This document shows positions 27,467-36,925 of a stretch of DNA of 64,000 nt, one piece after another; position 1 is the stretch's first letter, and the number at the start of each line of letters is the position of its first letter. The stretch comes from Aquimarina sp. ERC-38. GTDB taxonomy: Bacteria; Bacteroidota; Bacteroidia; Flavobacteriales; Flavobacteriaceae. The stretch is from contig NZ_CP098511.1 in the NCBI RefSeq assembly GCF_026222555.1, positions 601,501-665,500 on the forward strand, given 5' to 3'. Below the pieces are notes generated by a model that was not told where the DNA came from, made no database searches, and was given only the letters and a program-made list of their open reading frames with translations. The translations under genes and the position numbers were made by a program.

Positions 27467-28561
27467 TTAAGAACTTTTCAGGTTTACTATATTTATTTTT
27501 ATCATATTTATAATAGCTAGGCAAGCGGAAAAGAGCACTGCTGAGGAGCAACTCTTCAGGAATACCCTAGTTGGCTGCCGGAATACGCAGTAGATTGGGA
27601 AGGCAACTTCCCAATCTTTTTTGTGTTCTGTTTGTTGTATTCTAAAGGCCTTTATGCCTAAAGAAAACCTATTATGCGTTTCAAAATCATATAATTCTTT
27701 TTTAGGTCGCTGGCTAGGTTCCATTTTAGCAATATCCTCTTCGAAATCAATTACTGTCCGGTAACCCAGTTGCTTTACGGCTCTTTGGGCGTTCATCAAA
27801 TGTACTACCTTTTGACAACACCTTTTGAGTTCTGCCATATTTTTTGGCGCAAAATGGACTAGGTACATATTCTTTATAATATGGTGCATTTGTTTGCAAG
27901 AACCGTTTTGTTTACAACTAGCTGCCCTGCTTATCTTCATCCCCAGCTTAGCTAGTAGCTTACGATAAGACAAAGCATTATATTGAGAACCATTGTCCGA
28001 ATGGTGTATACACCCTTTTAATAAGTCCGGATCTACTAAGCTAAGCCCTTTACTTAGTGCTTGTAAAGCACTCTGGGCTTTTAAATCCCAGCTAGGGTAT
28101 AAACTTACTAAACGCTGCGAATATGCATCTTTAATTACAAAGAGGTGGCACCACTGGTCCACTAACCAAAAGTAAGTAATATCAACTACTAACAAACGGT
28201 AACAATCATTTATAATAAGGCCGTTAGTTAAATTGCTGTAACCAGACTTCCCTTTCCCATCACTGGTCAAGGGAATAAACCTTTTTGGTTTACTTGCCGT
28301 TAAACCAAAACGGCTTATCAATTCTTCAAAACGGGTAATACCCATCGGGATCTTTACCCCTTTTGCCTGCAAAGAGTGGTACATAACCCGGCTACCCATC
28401 TGAGGATGGGACATGCGCCATGACCTCACCACATTCAAAACAACTGCCTCCTTTTCTTTAAGGTAATCCTTACGCTGACCAGCATAGTAAACCCCCTGGC
28501 GGGTTTTACCTATATGTTTATAGAGTTCCTCCATACTATAATCACGATCCAAACTTTGCAC
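27467..28561 (-). pseudogene. IS3-family transposase OrfB with mutated active site
   Basis: A 364-residue frame with an integrase (rve) core: Asp127 in VVDITYFW and Asp189 in HHSDNGSQYN. The third catalytic residue should be Glu in a CK(E)NGxxExxNxxIK motif, but the sequence reads SCKQNGSCKQMHHIIKN, putting Lys223 where the Glu belongs. The last 35 residues run into the IS end and do not look like transposase, suggesting a frame change there. OrfA is 14 bases upstream on the same strand; OrfAB fusion by frameshift is usual in IS3. This copy is unlikely to transpose by itself. Confidence 0.8.
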
Positions 28562-28575
28562 ATATCTTACCGCAC

Positions 28576-28908
28576 TTAACCAAACTTTTTTTCAATATCT
28601 TCCCCATAATGTTTGGTTGCCGAAGCTATCAAACCACGATGATAATCTATCTGTAGTTGTTGATTACCTATTAAACGCTCCATCTTTTCTATACGGTCTT
28701 GTAACTCCTTTAATTGCAAATAATCACTCTCAGTCTCGACCACTATACGTTCGGTAGAAGGGGTACTGCGGTAAAGCTCAATCCACCTATAGATAGCTGT
28801 CTCACTAACTGCATAAAGCTTCGAAAGTTGGGATACCCGCATCTTTCCTGTCTCGTATAAACGAACCTTGTCACGTTTAAAACTCTCACTAAATACTCGT
28901 CTCTTCAT
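28576..28908 (-). CDS. IS3-family transposase OrfA
   Basis: About 110 residues from ATG 28908 (MKRRVFSESFKRD); an upstream start is possible but adds a non-homologous tail. It has the N-terminal helix-turn-helix (VSQLSKLYAVSETAIYRWI, about residues 24-42) and a C-terminal leucine-zipper-like coiled coil (LKELQDRIEKMERLIG). OrfA binds the IS ends and controls OrfB. It looks intact, unlike its partner. Confidence 0.85.
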   Translation of the reverse strand: MKRRVFSESFKRDKVRLYETGKMRVSQLSKLYAVSETAIYRWIELYRSTPSTERIVVETESDYLQLKELQDRIEKMERLIGNQQLQIDYHRGLIASATKHYGEDIEKKFG

Positions 28909-28989
28909 CTTAAAGTCTAATTTAATCGAAAAGTTCTTAACCAAACTATGTGTTAAGCTATTCTATGAGACATCAGAATTTTTGATAGT

Positions 28990-29021
28990 TGATCTCTCTT
29001 AAAATTGTTTGAAAGTTTATA
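28990..29021 (+). repeat. 32-bp direct repeat, right copy (IS3 flank)
   Basis: TGATCTCTCTTAAAATTGTT and the next 12 bases match the copy at 27415-27446 with four differences, in the same orientation. Confidence 0.6.
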
Positions 29022-29281
29022 ACCACTCCCCATATCTACAAACTTAATACTTTAAAAAATATACTACCTTTCCAAAAATTTAATTTACTATTGAAGGCTA
29101 TTTAATTGCTAGTTATTTCGACGAAATTATAAACTTATTTAATATCAACAAATCAAAAATTTAAATACCCCTATACTAACATCCTACACTTTATACTTTG
29201 TATTTAATACTTTTTCCAAATTAAAAATTCAACTTCATAAAACCTTATTTAGCTATTGCCAGGAGCCTAAACAACTAAAGA
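29022..29281. other. AT-rich gap
   Basis: Between the IS3 flank and the end of the efflux operon there is no open frame worth listing. It is strongly AT-rich, with no clear terminator for the TolC gene, and marks the boundary between the IS cluster and ordinary chromosome. Confidence 0.4.
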
Positions 29282-30658
29282 TTAAAAATCCACATTTAAC
29301 AACTGCCCGGTCAATTGAAGTAATTGCAATTCAGCCAACTTGGCGTCATATTTAGCCAGGTTTTTATTGGTTCTTGCGTTTAATAGATTAATCTGCGCCT
29401 GTCGAAATTCAATTGAGGTAATCTGACCTAACTTAAAGCGTTCTTCGGATCTCTCAAAATTGTTCATATTGGTAATCACATTCTGCTGCTGAATATCATA
29501 AATCTTTAAAAGATTTTGATACGTACCTAAAGCATTGGCTAAATTTCTGGCAACATCGTCCTGTATTTGTTTCAGTGCTATCTCTTGATTTTCTAAAGCT
29601 ATTCTGGCGTTTTTCACCCTGGTAATCGTAGTTCCTCCATCAAACAAATTCCAGGTGAGGTTTACCCCGGCAGATAAGTTATTTGAATTATTAATATTTG
29701 GTGGAAAAAACGGACTCGGTGGGTTTCTCGATTGATTCCACCCGTATGAACCATTTAATCCAATGGTGGGTAAATAACCCGATTTACTAACTTTTAAATC
29801 GTAGTTATTAATGCTAATATTAGTTTCACTTTGTAGAATAGAAACATTGTTACTCGTATAATCTTGAGTATACGTATTTAAAACCAATTCCGGCACAAAA
29901 AATACCGTAGTATCAACTACAGTTTCCGTACTGACTTCTCGGTTCATGATAAAACCTAAATCCCTTTTAGTGTTCGCAATAGATTGGTTAATATTTAATA
30001 ACGCGATACTATCATTAGCCACGTCCACTTCTGCATTTAATACCCCTAGTTTTGTATTCTGCCCGTATTCGAACTGGTAGGTGGCCCTTTTTACCCGTTC
30101 CTGAGAGATTGCCAGGGTTTCTTCTAAAATTTCCTTATTCTCTAATAGCCGAGCCAACTCGTAATAGATACTGAACATCTGAATTAGGGTATTTTCAATG
30201 GTTTCACGAGCTTGTAAAGCAGATAAATTATATTGTTCTTTAAGAAGTTTGTAGTTATAAAAGCGACCCAAACCATCAAACAATAGGTAACTTAATGTAA
30301 TATCCGCATTATAGCGTTGGGTTTCTACTCCCTCAATCACCCGATCAGGTTGCACAACCTGAATACTATCTCCGGTATTCAAATCAATCTGGTCAACAAA
30401 GACACTAGGAAAAGTAACCGTGGTTGATGATTTTTGATAGTTAGCCCCTGCATTTCCGGTAAGTTGTGGTAAATAACCAGAGTTTAAAAGTTTCTGATTA
30501 TTTTCGGCAGCAAGTACCTGGTTGTTAGAGATGGTAATCCCATAATTATTTTCTAAAGTATACCGAATGGCTTCTTCTTTAGAAAGGCTTTGCGCAGAAA
30601 CAGGGATCATATTGCAAAAAAAACAAGCTAGTATTATTTTTAAAAATACCTTATTCAT
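29282..30658 (-). CDS. TolC-family outer-membrane efflux protein
   Basis: About 458 residues from ATG 30658 (MNKVFLKIILACFF), which overlaps the stop of the pump gene by 8 bases; an upstream start would add 11 residues without a signal peptide. Cleavage is after about VSAQ. The two OEP repeats are visible: N-terminal SLSKEEAIRYTLENNYGI and the long helices with QERVKRATYQFEYGQNTKLGVLNAEVD and, in repeat 2, NNFERSEERFKLGQITSIEFRQAQ. It forms the outer-membrane channel of a tripartite RND pump with the two genes upstream in the operon. Confidence 0.92.
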   Translation of the reverse strand: MNKVFLKIILACFFCNMIPVSAQSLSKEEAIRYTLENNYGITISNNQVLAAENNQKLLNSGYLPQLTGNAGANYQKSSTTVTFPSVFVDQIDLNTGDSIQVVQPDRVIEGVETQRYNADITLSYLLFDGLGRFYNYKLLKEQYNLSALQARETIENTLIQMFSIYYELARLLENKEILEETLAISQERVKRATYQFEYGQNTKLGVLNAEVDVANDSIALLNINQSIANTKRDLGFIMNREVSTETVVDTTVFFVPELVLNTYTQDYTSNNVSILQSETNISINNYDLKVSKSGYLPTIGLNGSYGWNQSRNPPSPFFPPNINNSNNLSAGVNLTWNLFDGGTTITRVKNARIALENQEIALKQIQDDVARNLANALGTYQNLLKIYDIQQQNVITNMNNFERSEERFKLGQITSIEFRQAQINLLNARTNKNLAKYDAKLAELQLLQLTGQLLNVDF

Positions 30659-33600
30659 ATTGCTGATGTTCGTTTTGTTCTTTAATCGCACGTTCTACTT
30701 CTTCTTTAGTAATTTTATTTCCGGTAATCAACCATTTGCTACCTACTTTAATATTATTACTAAAAGATAAAAATAAGGGTAGCATAAGTAAAGTTAGTAC
30801 AGTCGCAAAACCGATTCCGTAAGCAATAGAAATTGCCATAGGCTTTAAGAATTGTGCTTGCCGACTTTTTTCAAAAATAAGTGGAGCCAATCCGGCGATG
30901 GTAGTTAAAGAGGTTAAAAATATCGCTCGAAAGCGAGAACGTCCCGCCTCAAATAATGCATTATTAAACGTCAATCCTTCCCTTAGGTAACTATTAAATT
31001 TTTCAATCAATACCAATCCATCGTTTACCATAATCCCGATAAGGGCAATAATCCCTAAAGCGGATAATACATTGATCGGAAAACCGTGAATCCAATGCCC
31101 CCAGGCAACGGCGGTTAAACTAAAGGGGATTAAAAGTAGTAATAGTAGCGGCTGACTGTAACTTCTAAAAGTAAAAGCAATGGTAATGTAAATCAAAAAG
31201 AAAATGATAGGAAATACTATCCCGGCCGAACTACTCAACTTAGAAGCTTCGCGGTTCTGACCTTCAAAAGAAGCAGTAATTGTGGGATATTTTGCTTGTA
31301 ATTCCGGTATTTGAACCGTTCGGATTTCAGTAAGAATGTCCGTAGCACTCTGACTAGGGTCTTTAAGGTCTGCTGAAATCTGTATTTCGCGCTGCCCTTC
31401 CAGGTGGTTGACAGCTACATCTCCCCTTTCGATCGTATATTCTGCAATTTCAGAAAGTGGTATTTTACTGCCATCAGGTGTATTGATTCGCATTTCATCC
31501 AGATTCGTAATAGAAGAGCGGTTCTCCCGGTCATAGCGTACCCAAACCCTGATTTCGTCTTGCCCCCTTTGAAAGCGTTGTGCTTGTACCCCAAAAAAGC
31601 CGGCACGTACCTGGCTCATCACACTACGTAAATCTAGACCAAGCGGATAAGCATTCTCCCGAAGTTTTAAACGGATTTCTTTAATCCCGGCCGGATCGTT
31701 ATCTGCAATATCTTTTAATCGTGGATCTTTTAGCAGTACATTTTTTAATTCGACTTTTGCTGCCTTCAATTCTTCAATATTATTACTTAATAAAGATACA
31801 GATACCGGGCTACCCCCAAAATTTCCACCGGAACCAAAGATCAAACGCTCCGTTCCGGGAACAGGGCCTACCATGTCCCGTAACCGATTAGCAACTAAAT
31901 TTGAATTTACTGCATCCGGACGTTCTTCTCCGGGAAGCATGTTGATCGTTAAAGTAGCATTTGAAGCACTGGTAAGGCGTTTAATCGTATTTTCAAAAAG
32001 CATTACGTCTTTATACTCCGGTGCATCCAGATATTCTTTAGTCAATTCTTTATTTAAAAGAATAGCTTTATCTTCAATCATACTAATTAAAGAGTCTGTA
32101 ATCCGTTCGTTAGTACCGTTAGGCATTCCTAAATCTATCGTAATCCGGTCACTAGCAATTCTTGGAAATAAAGTAACCCCTACGATTCCCCCACCAATAG
32201 AACCTATTGTTAAAATTAAGGCAGCAAGAAAAATAGCAAAGGTTAAAAACTTGTTTTTAATGGTAAATTTTAAGGCCGGACTATACAGGGTATCTCGCAA
32301 CCAGTTCATTACCTTATCTCCGTAGGTATTGATCGTACGCATTTTGCTGAAAAATCCCATAGAAGTAACAGTAGTAGTATTTTTTGAAACTCGTTTTAAA
32401 GCTTTGGAATGAGCTAAATGCGCCGGTAAAATAATAAGGGCTTCTACCAGAGAGACTAAAAGAGTAAGAATCACAATCACAGAAACTTCACCAAAAAATT
32501 CTCCGATACGACTATCTAAAAACAAAAAGGTCGAAAATGCCCATATCGTAGTAATAATAGCGGAGATAATAGGCGGAATCACTTCTAGAGTTCCATCGAT
32601 AGCAGCCTGTACGGGAGTCTTACCCCGTTCATAATGTTGATAAATGTTTTCGGCAATTACAATCCCGTCATCTACCAGGATTCCAATTACAATAATCATC
32701 CCAAATAAGGACAAGACATTAATGGTTACATCAAATTGCCCGGCAAAAATAAACATTCCTAAAAAAGCAACCGGTAATCCAAAGGCTACCCAAAAAGCCA
32801 AACGGGTATTTAAAAAAACAGAAAGGAACAGCAACACTAGTAACATTCCTACCACGGCATTTTCGGCTAACAAAGCTGTACGTTGATTTAAAGTAATAGA
32901 AAGATCCCTAACCACATCCAGTTGAACGTTATTATATTTTTGGTTAAAATCTTCAATATATACTTTGACTTTATCTGCAGAAGCAATTAGGTCTTCGTTA
33001 TTCGTACTGGTAATTGATATGGCTACCGATAGATTTCCGTTAAAATAAGACACATTCGGAGTTTCAGCAAAACGGTCCCGAACCTCTGCTACATCCTTTA
33101 AACGAATCGTTTGTCCGTTCGGATTAGAGCGTACTACCAGGCTTGAAAGTTCATTCCCGTAATAGGATCGGTTATTCGCCCGGATAAGGTATTCTTCTTC
33201 GTTTGTTTTAATAGTTCCTCCGGTAACCAAGATATTAGCACTGCTTACCGCTTCGGCAACTTCACTAAAGCTAAGCTGATAGGCTAATAGTTTATTCTCG
33301 TCGACGGCAATTTCAATTTCTTCGTCAGGATAACCTAACACTTCAATTTGTGAAATACCATCAATAGCTCGCAAATCATTTTCAATTTGCCTTCCAATTT
33401 GTTTTAAGGTTGCCAGCGAAATATTTTCTCCGCTTACAGCAAAACTAATTGTTTCCCGGACTTCTTCTAATTTTGAAACAACTAAAGGTTCCATTCCGGT
33501 AGGAAAAGAAGGTACTCGATCTACTGCATTTTTAACCTCTAACAACATGAAATCGATATCCTCTCCCTTTTCGATTTCTACATTAATAGTACCACTGTTT

Positions 33601-33860
33601 TCTCGGGAAGTTGAGGTAACCCGGTCTACTCCTTCAAGCCCTTTCAGGTTATCTTCTATTTGCAACACAATCCCTTCTTCAATTTCTTGCGGAGAAGCTC
33701 CCGGATAGGTAATAGCAATGCTGATAAATTTAGAATCCACCAAAGGAAAAAAGGAAGATTTCATGGAGAGCGCCCCCACGATCCCAAAAACAAAAAAGGC
33801 AATAACTACCACGTTTACAGCAACGTGGTATTTAATAAAATAGGCGATGATTTTTCTCAT
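30651..33860 (-). CDS. RND-family efflux transporter (AcrB/MexF-like)
   Basis: A 1069-residue inner-membrane pump of normal RND length, with twelve membrane helices in two halves, each followed by a large periplasmic loop. The proton-relay acidic pair is in helix 4 (IGILVDDGIVIAENIY), and helix 10-11 has IGIMVNDGLVLIEKFN, typical of hydrophobe/amphiphile pumps. It exports substrates by proton antiport together with the fusion protein upstream (1-base overlap at 33860) and TolC downstream (8-base overlap). No regulator is adjacent; the substrate is unknown. Confidence 0.95.
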   Translation of the reverse strand: MRKIIAYFIKYHVAVNVVVIAFFVFGIVGALSMKSSFFPLVDSKFISIAITYPGASPQEIEEGIVLQIEDNLKGLEGVDRVTSTSRENSGTINVEIEKGEDIDFMLLEVKNAVDRVPSFPTGMEPLVVSKLEEVRETISFAVSGENISLATLKQIGRQIENDLRAIDGISQIEVLGYPDEEIEIAVDENKLLAYQLSFSEVAEAVSSANILVTGGTIKTNEEEYLIRANNRSYYGNELSSLVVRSNPNGQTIRLKDVAEVRDRFAETPNVSYFNGNLSVAISITSTNNEDLIASADKVKVYIEDFNQKYNNVQLDVVRDLSITLNQRTALLAENAVVGMLLVLLFLSVFLNTRLAFWVAFGLPVAFLGMFIFAGQFDVTINVLSLFGMIIVIGILVDDGIVIAENIYQHYERGKTPVQAAIDGTLEVIPPIISAIITTIWAFSTFLFLDSRIGEFFGEVSVIVILTLLVSLVEALIILPAHLAHSKALKRVSKNTTTVTSMGFFSKMRTINTYGDKVMNWLRDTLYSPALKFTIKNKFLTFAIFLAALILTIGSIGGGIVGVTLFPRIASDRITIDLGMPNGTNERITDSLISMIEDKAILLNKELTKEYLDAPEYKDVMLFENTIKRLTSASNATLTINMLPGEERPDAVNSNLVANRLRDMVGPVPGTERLIFGSGGNFGGSPVSVSLLSNNIEELKAAKVELKNVLLKDPRLKDIADNDPAGIKEIRLKLRENAYPLGLDLRSVMSQVRAGFFGVQAQRFQRGQDEIRVWVRYDRENRSSITNLDEMRINTPDGSKIPLSEIAEYTIERGDVAVNHLEGQREIQISADLKDPSQSATDILTEIRTVQIPELQAKYPTITASFEGQNREASKLSSSAGIVFPIIFFLIYITIAFTFRSYSQPLLLLLLIPFSLTAVAWGHWIHGFPINVLSALGIIALIGIMVNDGLVLIEKFNSYLREGLTFNNALFEAGRSRFRAIFLTSLTTIAGLAPLIFEKSRQAQFLKPMAISIAYGIGFATVLTLLMLPLFLSFSNNIKVGSKWLITGNKITKEEVERAIKEQNEHQQYE

Positions 33861-35014
33861 TAGTCAGCCAGCGTTTGAGAAGTTCCTACTGCATTTTCCT
33901 TTTTACTTTCTTGAAAAGGAGAGACTAACATCCCGGCATATGCTCCCGGAACACTTTTAGATAATACTACTGTACCATCCGGAATGCCTTGAAGAACCAT
34001 CTTTTTATCTGAAAAATAGACGGGTTGCACGGGGATGACATCTAGAATACTATCCCTTACAATATACACTTCATTGTCAGATAATAATAAACTACGATCC
34101 ATCTCAATTGCATTTTCCTGTTCTTTTCCTTTAAGTACAGCTTCGAGGTACATACCTTCTCTAAGGGCAGGGTCTGATATTTCAACAAACGAAGTAATCG
34201 TTTGCGAAGCCTGATCGACACTCCCGTTAACCCGTACAATATGACCAAGGTAGGTTTTACTACTCTTCAAATCTTTTAAGGTAACTTTGTTACCAATCGT
34301 TAGGAGATCAGCATATTCTTTTGGGATGGCAATTTCCATTTCGTAGGTTCCCGTTTCAATAAATTCTCCTAATTTTTGACCCGGTCTGATCAACGTACCC
34401 TCATTTACCAAAGCCTGGGTTAAAACCCCCTTAAACGGAGCAACAATGGTATACTTAGAAAGCCGTTGTTCCAGGTTTTTTACATTGTAGTACGAACTAT
34501 AAATATTACGACCGGTGATAAAAAACTTTTCCTGGTCAGATGTCACTTCCGGAAGTTCAGGAGTCGCTTTACTCATATCAAAACTATCCAGGTAGGTTTG
34601 CCATTTGTCAAAAAAATCAGGATAATCCAAACGAAGGTCCGGCATAATCGATGTAATTAAATTGTATAAATTACTTTTTGCCGATTGTACCGAAGCATAA
34701 TACTCCGTCGCATCCATACGTATCAATACCTGACCTCTATTAAAAGTCTGTCCGGTTCTAAATAATTTTGCTCCACCTCTAAATACCCCCTGAACTTCAG
34801 CGTAAAGTTCCAGGCGTCTTTTAGCAATCAGACTACCAGTAGATGCAATTTCGATAGGAACTGCGGTATTCTTTACCGTATCCGTAAAAACGGTTTTGAT
34901 TACTTTATCCGGTTTGGGTTTAGGGCGTTTTTTATTTGCAATGATCGTTTTAGCACCAAAAAAAGCACCAACAATCAATAATACGCCTAAAATTGAAAGT
35001 ATAATTTTTCTCAT
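33860..35014 (-). CDS. RND efflux membrane fusion protein (HlyD/AcrA-like)
   Basis: A 384-residue periplasmic adaptor. It has one N-terminal membrane anchor (IILSILGVLLIVGAFFGAKTII), a lipoyl/biotinyl half-motif (RLELYAEVQGVFRGG...FNRGQVLIRMD, about 68-102), a helical hairpin (about 103-185), the second lipoyl half (KYTIVAPFKGVLTQALVNEGTLIRPG), a beta-barrel domain and a C-terminal membrane-proximal domain. It links the pump to TolC. First gene of the three-gene minus-strand operon; the promoter should be in 35015-35195. Confidence 0.92.
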   Translation of the reverse strand: MRKIILSILGVLLIVGAFFGAKTIIANKKRPKPKPDKVIKTVFTDTVKNTAVPIEIASTGSLIAKRRLELYAEVQGVFRGGAKLFRTGQTFNRGQVLIRMDATEYYASVQSAKSNLYNLITSIMPDLRLDYPDFFDKWQTYLDSFDMSKATPELPEVTSDQEKFFITGRNIYSSYYNVKNLEQRLSKYTIVAPFKGVLTQALVNEGTLIRPGQKLGEFIETGTYEMEIAIPKEYADLLTIGNKVTLKDLKSSKTYLGHIVRVNGSVDQASQTITSFVEISDPALREGMYLEAVLKGKEQENAIEMDRSLLLSDNEVYIVRDSILDVIPVQPVYFSDKKMVLQGIPDGTVVLSKSVPGAYAGMLVSPFQESKKENAVGTSQTLAD

Positions 35015-35195
35015 ATATTGGGGTTGTCTTATGATAGCATACCAACTATCCAGACAAAACTATTAAGTAGCTGCTAGTCCCGTAGTTAAGGAAGTCATAA
35101 ATGTACTATCTATAATTAACAAGGTAAACTTTACTAAATATTCTATTTGTAAGGTGTATTTAGTTCTATTCTTCAAATATTAGCATAAACCAAAG

Positions 35196-35354
35196 ATGAA
35201 TACAACCTTTCAGGAAAGAAAAAATCAAGTAATAGAAATTACTATTAAGGAAGACCGGTATGAAAAATCACTTGAATTTAATCAAAAGCAATGCGAATTG
35301 AGGGCTGAACTCTTAAATGCACACTTCAATTTCTATAAATTTTTAATTAAATAA
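35196..35354 (+). CDS. possible 52-aa ORF in the efflux upstream region
   Basis: The gap 35015-35750 contains one plausible short frame (MNTTFQERKNQVIEI...KFLIK), charged and helical with no membrane segment. It overlaps the first of three copies of a GAGGGCTGA-containing repeat, so it may be a degraded gene. The rest of the gap shows no gene. Confidence 0.25.
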   Translation: MNTTFQERKNQVIEITIKEDRYEKSLEFNQKQCELRAELLNAHFNFYKFLIK

Positions 35355-35430
35355 CGAATTGAGGGCTGAGGCTCTCGAATCTACAATTTAATTTATTCAA
35401 TAAAAACTAGACGAGGACTGAGGCTCTCGA
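35295..35430 (+). repeat. three spaced copies of a GA(A/G)..GAGGGCTGAGGCTCTCGA motif
   Basis: GAATTGAGGGCTGA occurs at 35295-35308 and 35356-35369. The second copy continues GGCTCTCGAA, which is repeated at 35413-35430 (GAGGACTGAGGCTCTCGA). Spacing is about 52-61 bases, with AT-rich sequence between. It may be a decayed local tandem duplication. Confidence 0.5.
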
Positions 35431-35750
35431 AGTCCGTTTCTAATTATTCTTAATAACTCGAAACAGTATTTATCTTTCTAAATTCATGTTCAATACTGTC
35501 CAAACGTTTGTTTACGCTTTTAAAATTAGAATTGCTACCTAATTTTAATTCTTTTATAGCTGCTAATATTTCTTCTTTATCACTTATCGTACAAGAAATT
35601 TTACGTAGAGATAAAACTTTCTCTACTTTTATTTATTATGCTTATCGTTAAAAATATATCTATAACACTAGCATAATATTATCAAAATTAAACATAGATA
35701 TTTTGGCTATTTAGTTCATAAACTTACCCCTTGAAACAATATGATTATTT

Positions 35751-36119
35751 CTACCGAAGTAAAGAAGAAATATCGATCAAAGTTCCGTCAGGACCGGTGA
35801 GAAGCATTCGTTTTTGACCATAAAAAGTATCAGTAGGTTCTTGTACGATACGGTAACCTTTTTCCGTAGCAATCCGAAAACTTTCTTCGACATCATTTAC
35901 CACAAAAGTCAAATAGGCACCTCCTGGGTTTTTAGACAAATCATTAGGTACAAGATGATGATTAACAGCTAAAAAACCAATTTCAAAACCAGTAGTATGA
36001 TTTTTTAATTGAATATACCAATCACTTTCAAAAGTAGTTTTGAGATCGAATAGTGTATGGTAAAATAAACTACTAGCCCCTAAATCCTTAGATAAAATAT
36101 TGATTATAAACCTATTCAT
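35751..36119 (-). CDS. VOC/glyoxalase-like family protein
   Basis: A 122-residue vicinal-oxygen-chelate fold protein: N-terminal FIINILSKDLGASSLFYHTLFDL, central GAYLTFVVNDVEESFRIATEKGYRIVQEP and C-terminal RMLLTGPDGTLIDI, the usual beta-alpha-beta-beta-beta module pair. Members bind metals or small hydrophobic compounds (glyoxalase, dioxygenase, drug-binding). The gene follows a MarR regulator by 23 bases on the same strand, so it is probably controlled by it. No substrate can be deduced. Confidence 0.85.
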   Translation of the reverse strand: MNRFIINILSKDLGASSLFYHTLFDLKTTFESDWYIQLKNHTTGFEIGFLAVNHHLVPNDLSKNPGGAYLTFVVNDVEESFRIATEKGYRIVQEPTDTFYGQKRMLLTGPDGTLIDISSLLR

Positions 36120-36142
36120 TATGAAAATGGTATTATCAACAG

Positions 36143-36607
36143 TTAATCCGCCAAATCCGCAATTTTACCCTTTACTTTTTGAAGCGTTTGTATTAACTGT
36201 TCGATTTCCTGTTCGGTAAGGCTTTCCTGAACTGCCGGAATCAAATCGTACATGATGGGAATTACTTGTTCAATAACTTCTTTTCCATGTGCCGTCAGGA
36301 AAATACGATTAATTCTTCGATCGGACATATCTGTTTTACGAACCACCAAGTCCTTACTTTCCATACTATTCACTAAGCGGGTCATAGAGGTTTTATCCCT
36401 ATGTGTGATAAAAGCCAAATCATTTTGGGATTGACCATCCTTAACACGTAACCTTTTTAAAACGCTCCATTGTTCTTTAGAAAGATCCAGGCCTTTCTCT
36501 TTAAATGCTTTCTGAACTAAAAACCCAAAGTCATAATGTATTTTTCCTATCCAGGATAAGGCATGTGAGGTTAAATCAATAGCTTTGGTCTCTTTCATCT
36601 TTTCCAT
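36143..36607 (-). CDS. MarR-family transcriptional regulator
   Basis: A 154-residue winged-helix regulator. The DNA-binding part has LSKEQWSVLKRLRVKDGQSQNDLAFITHRDKTSMTRLVNSMESKDLV (about 40-86) and the wing DRRINRIFLTAHG (about 96-108), and the C-terminal helices dimerise. It probably represses its own operon with the VOC gene downstream. Such pairs often answer to phenolic or electrophilic compounds. No operator can be identified. Confidence 0.9.
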   Translation of the reverse strand: MEKMKETKAIDLTSHALSWIGKIHYDFGFLVQKAFKEKGLDLSKEQWSVLKRLRVKDGQSQNDLAFITHRDKTSMTRLVNSMESKDLVVRKTDMSDRRINRIFLTAHGKEVIEQVIPIMYDLIPAVQESLTEQEIEQLIQTLQKVKGKIADLAD

Positions 36608-36925
36608 TTTATCGTTTGTACAACATTCTGCTTTTACAGCAAAGTATCGCTAATCTAATACATCAGGTACGTTTGATTATGATTAAATTATCCCATACCT
36701 AATTTATGACTGGCAAAAATATTTATAAAATTCTGTTTATTCCTTATGGAATTAATAATTAGTACAAATTTAATCATAAATTGATTTTTTCTTTACAACC
36801 TAATTTTGAATTTGCTCTTATTCAGTTTATAATCAAACTCATTCTAACTACTTCATTTGATGGTCGGTATTTTTCTAAAAATGTAAGTTAACTAACTGAT
36901 TATTATTTGTTTGACAATAAGTTAT
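36608..36925. other. 318-bp non-coding stretch
   Basis: An AT-rich gap between the MarR start and the ABC-F stop, presumably with the MarR operon promoter and operator. No convincing inverted repeat, promoter or RNA is seen. Confidence 0.35.

Larger units (their letters stand above)
27464..28943 (-). mobile_element. IS3-family insertion sequence (decayed)
   Basis: The two transposase frames orfA and orfB lie between inverted ends. TTGTTAAGAACTTTTC on the left (27464-27479) matches the reverse complement of GAAAAGTTCTTAACCAA on the right (about 28928-28944) with one extra base. The exact outer ends are uncertain. OrfB lacks the catalytic Glu, so this copy is probably dead. Confidence 0.7.
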
